Shown here piece after piece: positions 1 to 12,063 of a DNA stretch of 64,000 nt. Source of the stretch: Diospyros lotus (Eukaryota; Streptophyta; Magnoliopsida; Ericales; Ebenaceae). How positions within the stretch are numbered: the first letter of the stretch is position 1; every line of letters starts with the position of its first letter. The position numbers and the translations under genes were made by a program. A model generated the notes under the pieces. The model saw only the letters and a program-made list of their open reading frames with translations. It was not told the origin of the DNA and searched no databases. Location of the stretch: positions 3,043,001 to 3,107,000 of the forward strand of contig NC_068350.1 in assembly GCF_014633365.1 (NCBI RefSeq), written 5' to 3'.

Positions 1-892
1 AAGGCCCAAGGAGCTGTACAAATCCTATGTGTTAACGGAGTAGCTTTGACCTCCTACCTAGCTGCTGGGCCAACGCAGCTAGTTATCCCTTCATCACTAC
101 TTTTACTCATCATCCACCATCACTCCAATGATGCTCATGGTCTGCTCCCAAGGCAAGTATAGGCGTCAAAATGACCTGAGACCGTAGCCATCGATACAGA
201 GCAGATTTTATATTTTAGATGAATTCATACAGAGTTTGCATGACGTTATTTAGCTCTTCATACTAACAAGAGGGATTCACCTAAGGAAATCCTTCTCCGG
301 TCCTTTTAGCAATGAAAAGTAAGAATTGGAAAATTGATGAAATGGGAGTGGAAACGAAAAGGATAAAGGATGTATTGCTCTTATCTTGATGTAAACCCAC
401 CCCCCCCCCCCCCCAAAAAAAAAAAAAAAAAAACAAAATGTGGAGACCGAAATGTTCTAGGAGATTCCCACTCTGAATACTGAAACCAAACCCGCAACAA
501 CAACCAGGAGGTCAGCTACACTACACTGAACCAAACATGCATGAAAAGAAGTGTTTTGACATACTGTGATGCATAAGTTTTTCATGTGAACCAACAAGTT
601 GGTACTGAAGGAGAATGAAGATTCAGAACTTGGAATTTGAACCCTGCTGCTGTACTTGTGATACTGTCAACTTGAATTCGAGCTTGTCAATCGGGTATAT
701 GTATTTTTGGTGTTCTAAATTATCATAAGTTTGTAATGGAACTGCATTGTTTGAGACGCCCATGGATGGGGTGTCTATTTGAGCAGAGACTAGTTTTCAG
801 TTCTGTCTTAATTCCCTGCCATTATTGTTCTGCAAAACTCACTACATTTGTTTTTAACTAATATTAGGTTTTTCTTTACTGATCTATCTCAG
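1..892. other. Left-edge non-coding stretch, probably RLCK intron or 5' region
   Basis: No supported exon is visible here. The stretch ends in a convincing acceptor (polypyrimidine then AG at 891-892) leading into the first recognised kinase exon, so at least its right part is intron. A C-run followed by an A-run lies at about 401-433. The missing first exon of the kinase gene should be short and encode Met-Gly-x-Cys. I did not find a convincing one, so it is probably left of the window. Confidence 0.5.
401..433. repeat. Homopolymer tract C(n)A(n)
   Basis: A run of about 17 C, interrupted once near its start, is followed directly by a run of about 20 A, broken by one C at 434. It is a simple slippage-prone tract with no evident function, and its length in an assembly is unreliable. 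Confidence 0.9.
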
Positions 893-3110
893 GGATCTCA
901 AAAACTACTAGCAAAACTGGCACTTATTCAGCTCGTTCCAGCCTTACATTAATATCTTACAGTGAAAAGAGTGCTGAAACTCTTCCTACTCCCCGATCTG
1001 AAGGGGAAATATTGTCTTCTTCTAATGCGAAACCCTTCTCCTTTAATGAGTTAAGGAATGCCACCAGAAACTTCCGTCCCGACAGTCTTCTTGGTGAAGG
1101 AGGCTTTGGATATGTTTTCAAAGGATGGATCGATGAACACACTACTGCCGCTGCTAAACCTGGATCTGGTATTGTCGTTGCAGTAAAGAAGCTTAAACCT
1201 GAGGGTTTTCAGGGCCATAAGGAGTGGCTGGTATGTTTTTCTCCATTACTAGCTAAATATACTCCCGCTTTTTGGGTTGGTTTATTTAGTAGTACAAACC
1301 ATTTTGCAGACAGAAGTTAACTATCTTGGCCAACTTCATCACCCAAATCTGGTTAAACTTATTGGCTACTGCTCAGAGGGTGACAACCGGCTATTGGTTT
1401 ATGAGTTTATGCCAAAAGGGAGCTTGGAAAATCATCTGTTTCGAAGTAAGTAGCACATTTTTAACGAAATTTGGAGGAAACTCCATTAGTTTCATTTTAG
1501 CTTTATAATTATTTTAGTATGTGTTTGCTTCCACCACCATAATGTTTCTTCTGTTTTTCCACTTTCCTTCTTGAAGTGTTAAGTCACAAGGCTGGTAACT
1601 GTTAAGTCATATCCTTTTACCCAGATGCTACTATGGAGTATAAGTTCTGGCACATTTAGTTTGAAGTGGCTTTGACATGATCCCAGGTCCTATCACCTGT
1701 TACATATTTTGAGCAGTAGTAACCTTTGAGAGAAACAGAAGCTGAAAGGAAGCTGTCACGCCTTCTCTTCTGTTAAGTATGACCGACCAACCATAAACCC
1801 CAGGCCGAAACTTAAGGAACATGAAGCCTAAGATCCATTCAGCACCACAATCCAACTGACGGGTGCCTCAAGTAATGTCCCTCGGGTTGCCTCGTTTAGG
1901 ATTTTGGGTGTTTCAAAAGCTATCTGCTCCATTTTTGTGCATCCTCGGAGAACGGGGCAGTGTTGGAGTGCAGCTTTTTTTTCATTCATCTTTCTTTTTT
2001 CATATTCATATTTGCTATTGGAATGACTTGCATCCTTGAGGGTATTTTAGATCTGACTCTTGGCTGTCGTTCTAGCTAGCAATAAAATCGAACTAATGAG
2101 GATCTATGGAGCCTTTTGATGCTACTTTAATTGTAGTTCACTTACATTACAGGTAATGACTTACGCCTTGCGTGGGTTTTGCAGGAGGACCTCAGCCACT
2201 TCCCTGGGCAACAAGGATGAAAGTGGCAATAGGTGCAGCTAAAGGCCTCTGCTTTCTGCATGATGCCGAAGAGCAAGTCATTTATCGTGATTTTAAGGCT
2301 TCGAACATCCTTCTAGATGCGGTATGCTAAATAAAAGAAAGATATTTGTGAATTTCTTTGGCATTTACTTGAGGAAAACTATGCTGATATCGCTAGCTCG
2401 TCTAGAAATCCGATCTTATTATATCGATCATGCTGCTCTGCTTCGATTCAGGACTTCAACGCGAAACTGTCCGACTTTGGCTTGGCTAAGGCTGGACCAA
2501 CCGGTGATAGGACACACGTTTCGACTCAAGTAATGGGCACTCATGGCTATGCCGCACCCGAGTATGTTGCTACAGGTACATGTACATCATCAATTTTCCA
2601 TTCCTGCACTTATTTATTGAGGCAACGGCTAGTATGTGCTAAATCTCGTGAGGATGAACAGGTCGGCTGACGGCAAAGAGCGACGTATACAGCTTCGGGG
2701 TTGTGTTGCTGGAACTACTGTCCGGGCGCCGGGCTGTTGACAAATCAAAATCCGGTGTGGAACAGAATCTAGTGGGATGGGCAAAGCCATACTTGGACGA
2801 TAAACGAAAACTGTTCAGGATCATGGACACAAAGTTGGGGGGTCAGTACCCCCAAAAAGGGGCTCATGGCGCGGCCACCCTTGCCTTGCAGTGCCTGTGC
2901 ACCGAGGCCAAACTCCGGCCACGTATGTCAGAGGTATTGGCAAGACTAGAACAGCTCCAGGCGCCCAAAAATGCAGGCAAGTACGAGCAGCCGGCTCTTT
3001 CTCATCCCATCCCTAGATCAGCCATGAGACGCCCCCGTTCGCCGATGAATCTGACGCCGTCCGCCTCCCCGTTGCGGTTGTCCCACCGGCAGTCGCCCCG
3101 CGTAAGATGA
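893..3110 (+). CDS. Receptor-like cytoplasmic kinase, subfamily VII (APK1/PBL type), 5'-partial
   Basis: Cytoplasmic Ser/Thr protein kinase of the PBS1-like group; relatives act below plasma-membrane receptors in immune or growth signalling. Inferred coding exons: <893-1230, 1310-1445, 2185-2321, 2452-2575 and 2662-3110. They join in phase to about 393 residues. Visible motifs in order: family linker TPRSEGEIL and [14 protein letters not shown], glycine loop [11 protein letters not shown], catalytic lysine in [29 protein letters not shown], catalytic loop [11 protein letters not shown] (Tyr replaces the His of HRD, usual in this family), DFGLAK, activation-segment [10 protein letters not shown], and [21 protein letters not shown]. 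The C-terminal tail ends in HRQSPRVR, as in APK1-like proteins. The first exon, expected to carry an N-myristoylation/palmitoylation Met-Gly-x-Cys motif, is missing; the splice phase before 893 requires one base from it. All catalytic residues are present, so the kinase is probably active. Closest named group by recall: PBL9/10/11. The exact orthologue cannot be assigned. Confidence 0.93.
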
Positions 3111-3214
3111 ACCCAGCCGCCCGGTGGCCAGCATTCCGGTGTGTAAATTTTTTCTTCCATGTATTGGTATTGGGAATGAATTTTGCTATCAGTGTATCAT
3201 TCTTCTAGAGACTT

Positions 3215-3247
3215 GGCATTGGCAATGGCAATGGCAATGGCAATGGC
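3215..3247. repeat. (GGCAAT)n minisatellite in RLCK 3' flank
   Basis: About five hexamer units of GGCAAT follow each other roughly 105 bp after the RLCK stop codon, probably inside its 3' untranslated region. It is a simple repeat. Confidence 0.85.
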
Positions 3248-6200
3248 GGTATTGAGACTCATAATTACAAAAGTATTGCTGTCACCTCATGCCACGTCAG
3301 TAATGTTAATGTTGGTGACATATTTGTTCCCACTATAATTGTTTAGTGAAATACATATTTTAATTTTTATATTTGTATGTTTTTTTTATTTAAATATTTA
3401 ATTTTTTTATTATTTTAAAGACATTTCTGAATTATATAATTTTGAGTTAGTTATATTTTTAATTTTTTTGTTATTTTAATTATATTTATAAATTCATTGT
3501 TATTAATTAATTTATCAAAGTGTTTTAGAGTGTAATTAAAATAATAAAAAAAATTAAGAATATAATTGACTCAAATTTATAAGTTTAGGTATTTTTAAAG
3601 TAATAAAAAAATATATAACTACAAGAATTAAAATATATATTTTGTCATAATTATTTATGTAATAATAGATTAAGTCATTGATATTGGTTATGATGCTAGC
3701 TTACAAATTTGTATTATAGGATAATAAATTAATAATTCATTACTGTTTAAATTATATGGATACTAAATTTCTAATTAAGATGATTTTAAAATAATTAAAA
3801 AGCATGAATCACTAATTAAATGCTCAAGTTTTGTTAAAAATAAAAAAACCCTAAAATGTTCAAATGCAATAGATCCAAATGATTTGATATAAAATCTTTA
3901 ATATAATAATTTACCCAACTTAGGCTTTAGAAAACAAAATAAGAAGTGCTGTCCCATGTGCTCATCCCTAAACCCTATTTCAAAGTTATTGAAAATGGGC
4001 TGAGTAAAGGGGAAATTCCTTGCCCACAAATAGTTTTTATAAATTGAGGTGATATATATATATATATATATTATTAATTTTAAATAAAATTATTACAAAT
4101 TTTGCGTGTTAAATCATTTTTTAAAAATTATTTATGGAAGTTAATGGTGGATGCAACCAACACATGGCCTTGAAAAAAGGTTAAAAAGTATATTTATGTT
4201 TTTAAATTTTTCTCTTTTTTTTTGTGAAATTTTATTTTTTTTGTAATTTCAAATGTGCTCTTGAATTTTTTGTGGTTCTAAATATATTTTTGAACTATAC
4301 AAAATCACTTAGTTAAATATCTTATCAAAAAGTAATATGCATGCACATTAACGAGACAGTTTTTCAATATCTCCTCAATTCCTACTCTCTCTCCAATTAC
4401 GTCTTTTTTATTGTACCTCCTCTATTTTTAGCATCTTTTACATCTCCTCTAATTGGGTTATGTAGACTAATTGGGTTGAACCAATCATTAATGTGCTTGA
4501 GTTAATGATCATCCCACCATTTGAGAAGGATCGAAGATAGAGATAGTTTGGGAATAACATTTCTTACAAAAAAAACGTAGTCAAAAGAGATGCAGGAGAC
4601 ACCATAGAAAAATGAGACATAGCTAGAGAGAGAGGGGGAGATGTTGGAAAGAGAAAAAGAGTCGAGAAAATGTCGAAGAAAGAGAGAGAAAGGGGGGGAA
4701 TTGAGGAGATGTCGAAGAAAGAGAGAAGAGGAAGTTGAAAAGACACCAAAAAATTGTCACATCAACGCTTATGCGAATCACTTGTTAATTTGATATTTAA
4801 ATGAGTGATTTTATGTCGCTCAAAAACATATTTAAAACCACGGAAAAAATTAGAATTTCATAAAAAAAAATACAAAAATTCAAGAGCATAGATATGCTTT
4901 TAGTTTAAGTTTAGAATCACAAAAAATTTAAAGTTTCACAAAAAAAAAAAGAATATAAAAATGTAAAGACATAAATATATTTTTGACTATTAAAAAAAAA
5001 AAAAAAGGGACTAAAAGATAAAGGTTCTTAGTGCCAAAGTAGTTAAAAGCCTCGTGATCCAAAAGGCGCACACACAAAGGAATCGAAGCCCACTCCCCCA
5101 CTATTGGATATGGGCCTTCTCCCAATTTCCCATCTTCCATGATTTTGGTCATCTTCCTATATTTAGACTGATTAAAACGTAACACTTAAATTGTCACATA
5201 AATAAGTTTAAAAGTTTACTTTATTTCTCAATCATTATCCTTTTTGTCTACCTTTGCTTGCTTGCTTGCTGCATTCTTTTCTCAGTCTTTGGTCACTTTA
5301 GTTTTGATTTAAACATCAAAAAGCCCTTTTGAGCTTAGCCCTACACAGTTCTCACTATATATTCATCAAAGATCATTAGAAAAAACGTTCATTTTAAACA
5401 CTATCCTGTTCCTGGTGACTCTGACAATCTGAACAAGTGGCGATCCATCAGACCCAATTTGGGGTGGATGTGGGTCTTTGCACCATCACCTTATTAAAGA
5501 AAATATATTTTAAAATTGCAAGTTCTTTATTTATTTATTTTTTGGTATAAAAATCAAAATTGGTTCTTTTTATTTTTTATTTTATCAGCTTGACCAATTT
5601 AAAAATATATATAATTTTCACCAAATTTGACTAATTTATACCCATCGCCAATCTTTTTTCTTAAATCGAATTAGTATATAATTAATTTAATGAATCCAAT
5701 TAATATTATAATCGAATCGATCTAAGTTGAATTTTGCTAAGCTCAAACTCGACTCGACAAACCAATTTTAAGACTTAGCTCAAGATCAATACGAACTCTA
5801 ATGCCTCTTAGCAAAGATAGCACATAACAAGCGATAATAAAGTAGAGAAAAATGATTTACGATGGCGACGAAGGACAACAACTAGCTGTGGTTCAACCTC
5901 TTATTGAGGTTTGTAGTGACGAGGACAACATGTGCTTATTGTGGACAATGTCTATATTTGTCTCTTACCCTTGGCTTATTTTCTCTTTCAATCTTCTTTA
6001 CTTTTTAAGATTTTTAATTTAGACAATTATTTGTATGGTGTTTAGTTAAATTTAATTTGTTATTTTATTTTATTAAATATTTAATATTATGTTAAATGAT
6101 TAAATTAATATATATAATAATTTAAAATTTGATAAATTTATGTTAAAAAATATATTTATAAAATTATAAATAAATATATTAATATATTTATGAATAAATT

Positions 6201-7249
6201 TATTCGTAAACTTCTAATTAAGTATATTTACTAGCCTTTAATTAAATATGTTAGTGAGATTTAATAAGTTAAAATTTATTGAATTCATACTTAACTTATT
6301 TATAAATTAAATTCAAATTCAATTCATTTATTTTATTTTAAAGAACAAACTCAAAAAAACTTAATATTGGCCAGATTAATCCCATTTAAAGAGCCATGGG
6401 TTGGTAAATAAATAGCTGTGCATGTGAGAGTGGGTGAGGAAAGATATGGGGAGAAGTACAAGTGAGATATCATGTTATATATATTGGAATTTAAGTAATT
6501 ATTATTAGTAGTGGTAGTAGTAATATATGGAGTGGAATTGAAGAATGGAATAAAAAGCTTGTCTTCACCAGAGGAAGCGACCAAGAGGAAGAAGAAGAAG
6601 AAGAAGAGCACACCTACCGCCACACTGTATACATATATATATATATATATATTGAAGGTACACCTCACTAAAGCATGTGCTGACATGTTTGGCTCTGGCA
6701 TTAGCCACCAACCTCCCTCCGACCTCCCCCACCGACTTGCCCCAGTGCGTCTACAGAGTACACGGTGTAGAATTCTTCTTGCAATGAATGCCATTGCCCA
6801 GAGAGAGATGGAACATCACTCCACTGCTAAAGTTACCTTGAAAAGATCACCACCCGTGAGGGTTCCACCGCCTTGAGGAAAGGCGTAGCAGAGTTCTCGA
6901 ATCTCACGCGCCTCCGGAGCGTGATTTGGCGGTCCAGCCCGTGGTAAACGGTCAACGCTGAGATCCCGGGAGCGTAGCGTAGTGTTTGAATTCAGAGCGG
7001 CGTTGACCTCCATCAAGGAAGGGATGGGAAAAATCAACGGCTGTGGATGCAAGTGGCAAGTTTAAAAAAAAAAAAAAAGAGGGTTGCGAAGCGTGGGATC
7101 AAAGCTCCCCTCCCTCCATTTTATTTTGTGCATGGACAGCTGGACTCTCACCAGCTTGTGCATGGAATTGGAAAGTGAAGTGAGCTTTCTTTACTTACTT
7201 AATTATTACTTAATAACAAATCTCAAAATTATTATTAATAAGAAGTAGA
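3248..7249. other. AT-rich intergenic spacer
   Basis: No gene is supported apart from the exon-like island listed at 6816-7052. The spacer contains (AT)n tracts near 4050-4071 and 6637-6652, many A and T runs, a purine-rich GAGA stretch at 4620-4740, and a GAAGAAGAAG run near 6589-6607. Stretches around 5680-5800 and 6160-6340 look like decayed transposon sequence, but no ends could be defined. Open frames at 4564-5185 and 6351-6876 have low-complexity translations and are not called as genes. Confidence 0.6.
6816..7052 (-). other. Exon-like GC-rich island (possible 5' exon or captured gene fragment)
   Basis: In AT-rich surroundings this stretch is markedly GC-rich and stays open on the minus strand for 78 codons. 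It contains an internal Met (MEVNAALNSNTTLRSRDL) and ends in a good donor, TTCAAG followed by GTAACTTTAG. The translation is compositionally ordinary, with no low complexity, but I do not recognise the protein. No downstream exon was found on the minus strand. It could be the first exon of a decayed gene, a fragment captured by a transposon, or GC-rich promoter DNA of the LRR gene on the other strand. Confidence 0.25.
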
Positions 7250-7520
7250 ATGAATGGTGGCCGCCCGCCAGTCCAACCGACGAAGGCCGGGGCAAGGCGT
7301 CAGCAGCCACCTTCCACTTCGTTTTCACATTCATGTAACGGAAGCTCTCTGCTTCATTGCTCCAGACAGTCGATTAAATGCATGACACATCTCTCGCTAG
7401 AACAAGCATTCAATTCCGGTTCTGCCCGAGAGGATCTCTGCTTTTGCAAGGAATTTAAAATTGAAGGCTACTTACTACTCTGTTTGAGACTTCGTGTTCC
7501 CGCAATATCTTCCCCAGAAA

Positions 7521-10500
7521 ATGGAGATTTTCCGGCTAAATTTGCTGTTTTTCTTGCTTTCTCTCCTCGCTTTCCATGTCCTTCTTCCGGCTTCGACCGC
7601 CCAATTATCTGCCCCCGAAACCAGAATCCTTTTTCAGCTCCGGCAAATGCTCGAATACCCGCAAGGTCTTCAGGGATGGAATAACTGGACCAACTTCTGC
7701 TACTTGCCGCCGTCGCCCTCGCTGGCGGTCGTCTGCTCGGAAAATCACATTACTCAGTTAACCGTCGCCGGAGACAGAGTTTTCCAAAAACTGTCCGACA
7801 GATTCTCCATTGACTCGTTTTTCACTGTTTTGACGAAGCTCTCCAGGTTGGAAACGTTGTCTCTTGTTTCGTTAGGAATTTGGGGCCCGTTGCCGGAGAA
7901 GATCAGCCGCCTCAGGTCGCTTCAGGTTCTCAACATCAGCTCGAACTTCATTACCGGCGAGATTCCGGCGTCCATCGATGGGATGAAGAATCTCCGGAGG
8001 CTCGTTCTCGCCGGTAACTCGTTCAATGGAAGTGTTCCAGATCTCGCCGGATTACAATCTCTTCAAGAGCTGGACATCAAGAACAACTCTCTCAGATCTC
8101 CAATTCCGCCATGGATCAAAGATTTGAATCTTCTTCAACGATTCGACGCCTCTCTAAACAAGCTCGTCGGCCCGATTCCACCTTCTTTGTTTTCTCTGCC
8201 GTCAATTCAGTTTCTCAACCTCGCCGGCAACCAGCTCAGCGGCGCTCTTCCGTCAAATCTTTCTTGCGGTTCCAATCTCCGTTTTGTTGACGTTTCCCGG
8301 AACCTCTTGATCGGAAATTTGTCTGGCTGCATCGGATCAAGCTCGAAGAACAGGACGGTGCTCAGCTCCTGGAACTGTCTCGCCAGCGGAGGCTCCAGAT
8401 ATCAGCACCCGTACAGATACTGCCGGAAAGAAGCGTTGGCCGTTATGCCTCCGATTATTGATAAAAAATCGGGGAAATCCGCCATGAAAGTTGGATTGAT
8501 TCTGGGAATTGTAGGGGGAATAACTGGGGCTGCCGGAGCTACTGGAATTCTGATTTTGGCGGTTCTCAGAAGAGCCGGAAGAAGCCATGCTAATGGCTTG
8601 AAAACCGACAGCTTTGCGTTCGAGAAAACCTCTGTTAGGAGCTCGCCTGTCGTCAATGGAAGTAAGGCCTTTAGGTCTCGAGTTTAAGTTTTAACGCACT
8701 GGGTATTTGGACGTGATGTTTCCAAAATCCATGTGTATAAACATATCAAGCTTTAATCGCAATGTCGTGATTACTATAACTAACTAATTTCATCGATGTT
8801 CATAGGAAATGTTCCCCAGATCTTGAGATCGCCGGCATTAGGTCTGCCGCAGTATCATGTCTACACATTGGAGGAGATGGAAGATGCAACAAACTACTTT
8901 GACCCATCAAATTTGGTGGGAGAAGAATCTCATGGACAGGTGAATGAAATTTCTGTTTCAATTGTTTTTGCTGTTCTCAGAAAACAGAAAACTGAAAACT
9001 CTGTCAAACGACCTTTTAACAGTTCTGAAAACATTGAGCTTGCTAGTGACTGGTTAATGGCTTGCAGCTCTACAGGGGGTGGCTTAGAGATGGGTCAACG
9101 GTGATGGTGAAGTGTGTGAAGATGAAGCAGAAGTATACGCATCAGAGCTTGCAGCAGCACATGGAGGTGGTATCAAAGCTGAGGCATAGGCATTTGGTCA
9201 GTGTTCTGGGGCACTGTATTGAGACAAAACAGGACCACCCCAACACAGCCAACACTGTGTTCATTGTGCTTGAACATGTCTCAAATGGGTCTCTCAGGGA
9301 TCTCCTCACTGGTAAATTCAGATTAAAATGAGAATTCAAGTCCCGGTTTCTTAACTTGACTTCGATTTAAGTAATGTGTAGTTAATGCTGTTTGGAACTT
9401 GACCCAGTTAAAAATTTACCTAAACTCACATTGATCTCAACTCGTTTAACCAAAATGGGACGGATGGCATCGATTGGGTAGGGCAGGGATCCTATTAGTG
9501 TTAGAAGAACTAAAGCACTGCTTGGTTTGGCAGATTGGAGGAGGAGGGAGTATCTCAAATGGCCACAGAGAATGGGGATTGCCATTGGCATTACCAGGGG
9601 AATCCAGTTCTTGCACACTGGGATCGTGCCAGGAATATTTGGCAACGATTTGAAGATTGAGAACATACTCTTGGATGAGAGTCTTGCAGCAAAAATCAGC
9701 AGCTATAACATCTCCTTCCAATCAAAGGTGGGAGATAATGAAGCACCAATATTTCATAATTATCTCATTCAAAGCATATTTCTCGCATATATTCTGCTAA
9801 ACTTGTTTACAATTTGGCAACTTTTAGGCAGGTTCTGAGAGCCCTTTCAATGGACCAGATGCTTCCAAACGGGTTCACAGGTAATTTGCAACTTCATCTT
9901 CTAATATGGGATGTCAATCTAACTCGAGAAACCAGAGGCTTTCCACCTAACCCTAACCCTAACTCAAGAATTTGAGCCTCTAACCCGGCCTCAACCCTAA
10001 CAAGACCGATCCAACCCCAACCTAACTCACGAACTCGAGTCATTAACCCTAATAAGATCGATGGGGAAGTACATTATACTGGATGGAGTAAGTTATATAT
10101 GTAAGTTCTTGTTCAAGTAAGTTGGGGAATAACCGTCCAAGCATTTAATTTATCCGATGCAGCAATGGGAACCCAGAAGAGAATGACATTTATCAACTGG
10201 GTGTCATCCTGCTTGAGGTAATTACTGGTAAATCGATCACATCGGCTAGCGAATTGGATAAGGTCAAGCTTCAGGTATGGATAAACATTCAACCTTGTCT
10301 ATTTCAGACCCTCCTTTCTCAATAACATCTGTTTAGCATTCATTCATGGCAATGCTTCAACTATTAGGGTTCTAACTTGGCAGGTTGAAAGAAGCTTAGC
10401 CGAGTCACCAACACGATTACGAGAGGAAATAGATCGGGCCATCTGGGGGACATTTGCTCATGAATCCCTAAAAACAGCGATTGGAATCACCATGAAATGC

Positions 10501-10617
10501 CTCAGCAAGGACGCAACCTCAAGGCCAAACATAGGAGATGTCCTTTGGCACTTGCAGTATTCAATTCAAGTACAGGAGGATTGGACTAGCAGTGGGAATC
10601 TGAGTACAAAACTGTAG
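7521..10617 (+). CDS. LRR receptor-like pseudokinase (At3g03770/At1g14390 type)
   Basis: Single-pass membrane receptor-like protein with a catalytically dead kinase domain. Coding exons: 7521-8661, 8806-8939, 9068-9311, 9534-9727, 9828-9880, 10163-10274, 10384-10617. They join in phase to 703 residues, in the range of this inactive-LRR-RLK group (roughly 700-800). The start was chosen at 7521 because it opens a signal peptide (MEIFRLNLLFFLLSLLAF). Then come an LRR N-terminal cap, about seven plant-type LRRs (residues ~95-270, LxxLxLxxNxxxGxIP pattern), a cysteine-containing juxtamembrane region and a transmembrane helix at ~324-349. The kinase-like domain (~410-690) lacks the hallmarks: the glycine loop reads GEESHG, the HRD position is absent (GIVPGIFGNDLKIENILL) and DFG is replaced by ISSYN. 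The VAIK lysine may survive (VMVKCVK). Relatives probably signal as scaffolds or co-receptors; ligand unknown. A frame beginning at 7250 overlaps the start in another phase and could be an upstream ORF if transcription begins that early. Confidence 0.92.
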
Positions 10618-12063
10618 TGCCTGTGCCCCCACCTAACTTGTAAAGTATTACAACCTGCTTGCTGTTCATGGTCATTGTTAGGAACATTCCTACCAAACCT
10701 CTTGGCTGGTCAGTGACTCTATTATGTAAAGTGTGTTGTTGCCCATATTGAATATGGTTATCTACCATGCATGTGCTGCCTGGATTAGGGTGTTACATCA
10801 ACAATAATAAGATATCTCAGTCTTCATTCTGCTATGTGAATGGAATATGTGAATTTTGACTTGCTTATAATTATTTAAAATTTAAAATTTATGTTGCTTG
10901 ATCGAACACATTTTATGTTGATTGTCACCATCTAATGCAATTCTTCTATTTTTACCAGATTTAGAACTCACTGTACATTTTTTGAAAATTTTATTAAAAT
11001 CACATAATAAATATAAATGATTCTGTTATGTTGTCTAACACAACTTATAAGGGGTGAGGTCCCACGTCCCCTTCTCATTTTATTCGTGTCGGACAATATA
11101 AGAGCTGCTCGATATGGATAACAAAACAAAATCGTAAATATAAATACCACAAAGAAGTATAGTGTCACATTGTTCAAATTTTATTTTGTTACAAACTTAT
11201 ATCCTAAAAACAATTGCCACTAAATCACATGTGGCCCTACCAAGTGACACCTTATCCTGGTTTTGAACGAATTTTACTTACTTCTGTGTGTTCCATTATA
11301 ATATAGATGCCGAATGGGTTGCCAAAATCAATTTGTGTGTGTTCCGTTGTAATATAGATGCCAAGTGACCCCTTTTATCATAGTTTCGATATCCCATTCA
11401 ATATGAAATAAAGCAACAAGTTTAAAATACTCTCACCAAAGTGAGATTGCATAAAATTTAAAAGGGGTAAAATCTTATATAATCCCACCTTAATAAATTA
11501 AATACCTAATATGCCCAACAAATCCAACCATTATATCTCTTCTTCCCACCACCTCCACCGCCCATCGCGGCGGCGAACATCCCTCCTACGGCCACTGCCG
11601 CCATCTCCTCTTCTACTTTCAATTTTTGTTTAAAAGTTGGGTTCCTCAAATCAGATCAACCAACAGCCGCTAGAAGGCGACACTGCCTGCATTGCTGCTA
11701 GGGTGGGTGGAGGAGAGATGGAAAAACTGTGAGCAGATTTGGATGTTTTAAGCAAAGCTGAAGAAGACGATCAGTAAACCAAAGGAAAGCATTTTAGTTT
11801 TATCCATTTCACATTTGAATGCTCACATCTGATGTTAACCGGAAACCCATTAGCATAACAGAAAATGAAGAACAAACAGGTCCCAATTCCCAAAGCAACT
11901 GAAAAAAAGCCTGATAAGATATATCACCAATGAAAATGTAAGCAAGCATAAGATATAATCCAAAGTTCAGGAGTCTGCAACGTATCGTTTTAAGATTTTA
12001 TATTACTATAACAGGCCATTAAACCATCCTTTGAGGAATTCCAATATCACTCTATCGGGGCAG
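10618..12063. other. Intergenic spacer between convergent genes
   Basis: This lies between the convergent LRR pseudokinase and UBC genes and holds their 3' untranslated regions. A direct repeat of about 27 bp (TGTTCC...AATATAGATGCC) occurs near 11289 and again near 11340. A GC-rich patch at 11550-11620 (CCACCTCCACCGCCC, GCGGCGGCGAAC) could be a captured gene fragment, but no ORF supports it. No other feature was seen. Confidence 0.55.

Noticed and set aside
767..800. Possible first exon of the RLCK (frame MGCLFEQRL)
   Set aside because: It starts with Met-Gly-Cys as expected for myristoylation, but there is no usable donor in the phase required by the exon at 893, and the residues do not match the family.
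4564..5185. Two minus-strand frames in AT-rich spacer
   Set aside because: Translations are low-complexity (Ser/Leu/Phe-rich from GAGA and A-runs) without motifs or splice context.
6351..6876. Opposed frames of 147 and 121 codons
   Set aside because: Both include translated (AT)n and GAAGAA repeats and no recognisable domain; they are shadows of simple repeats.
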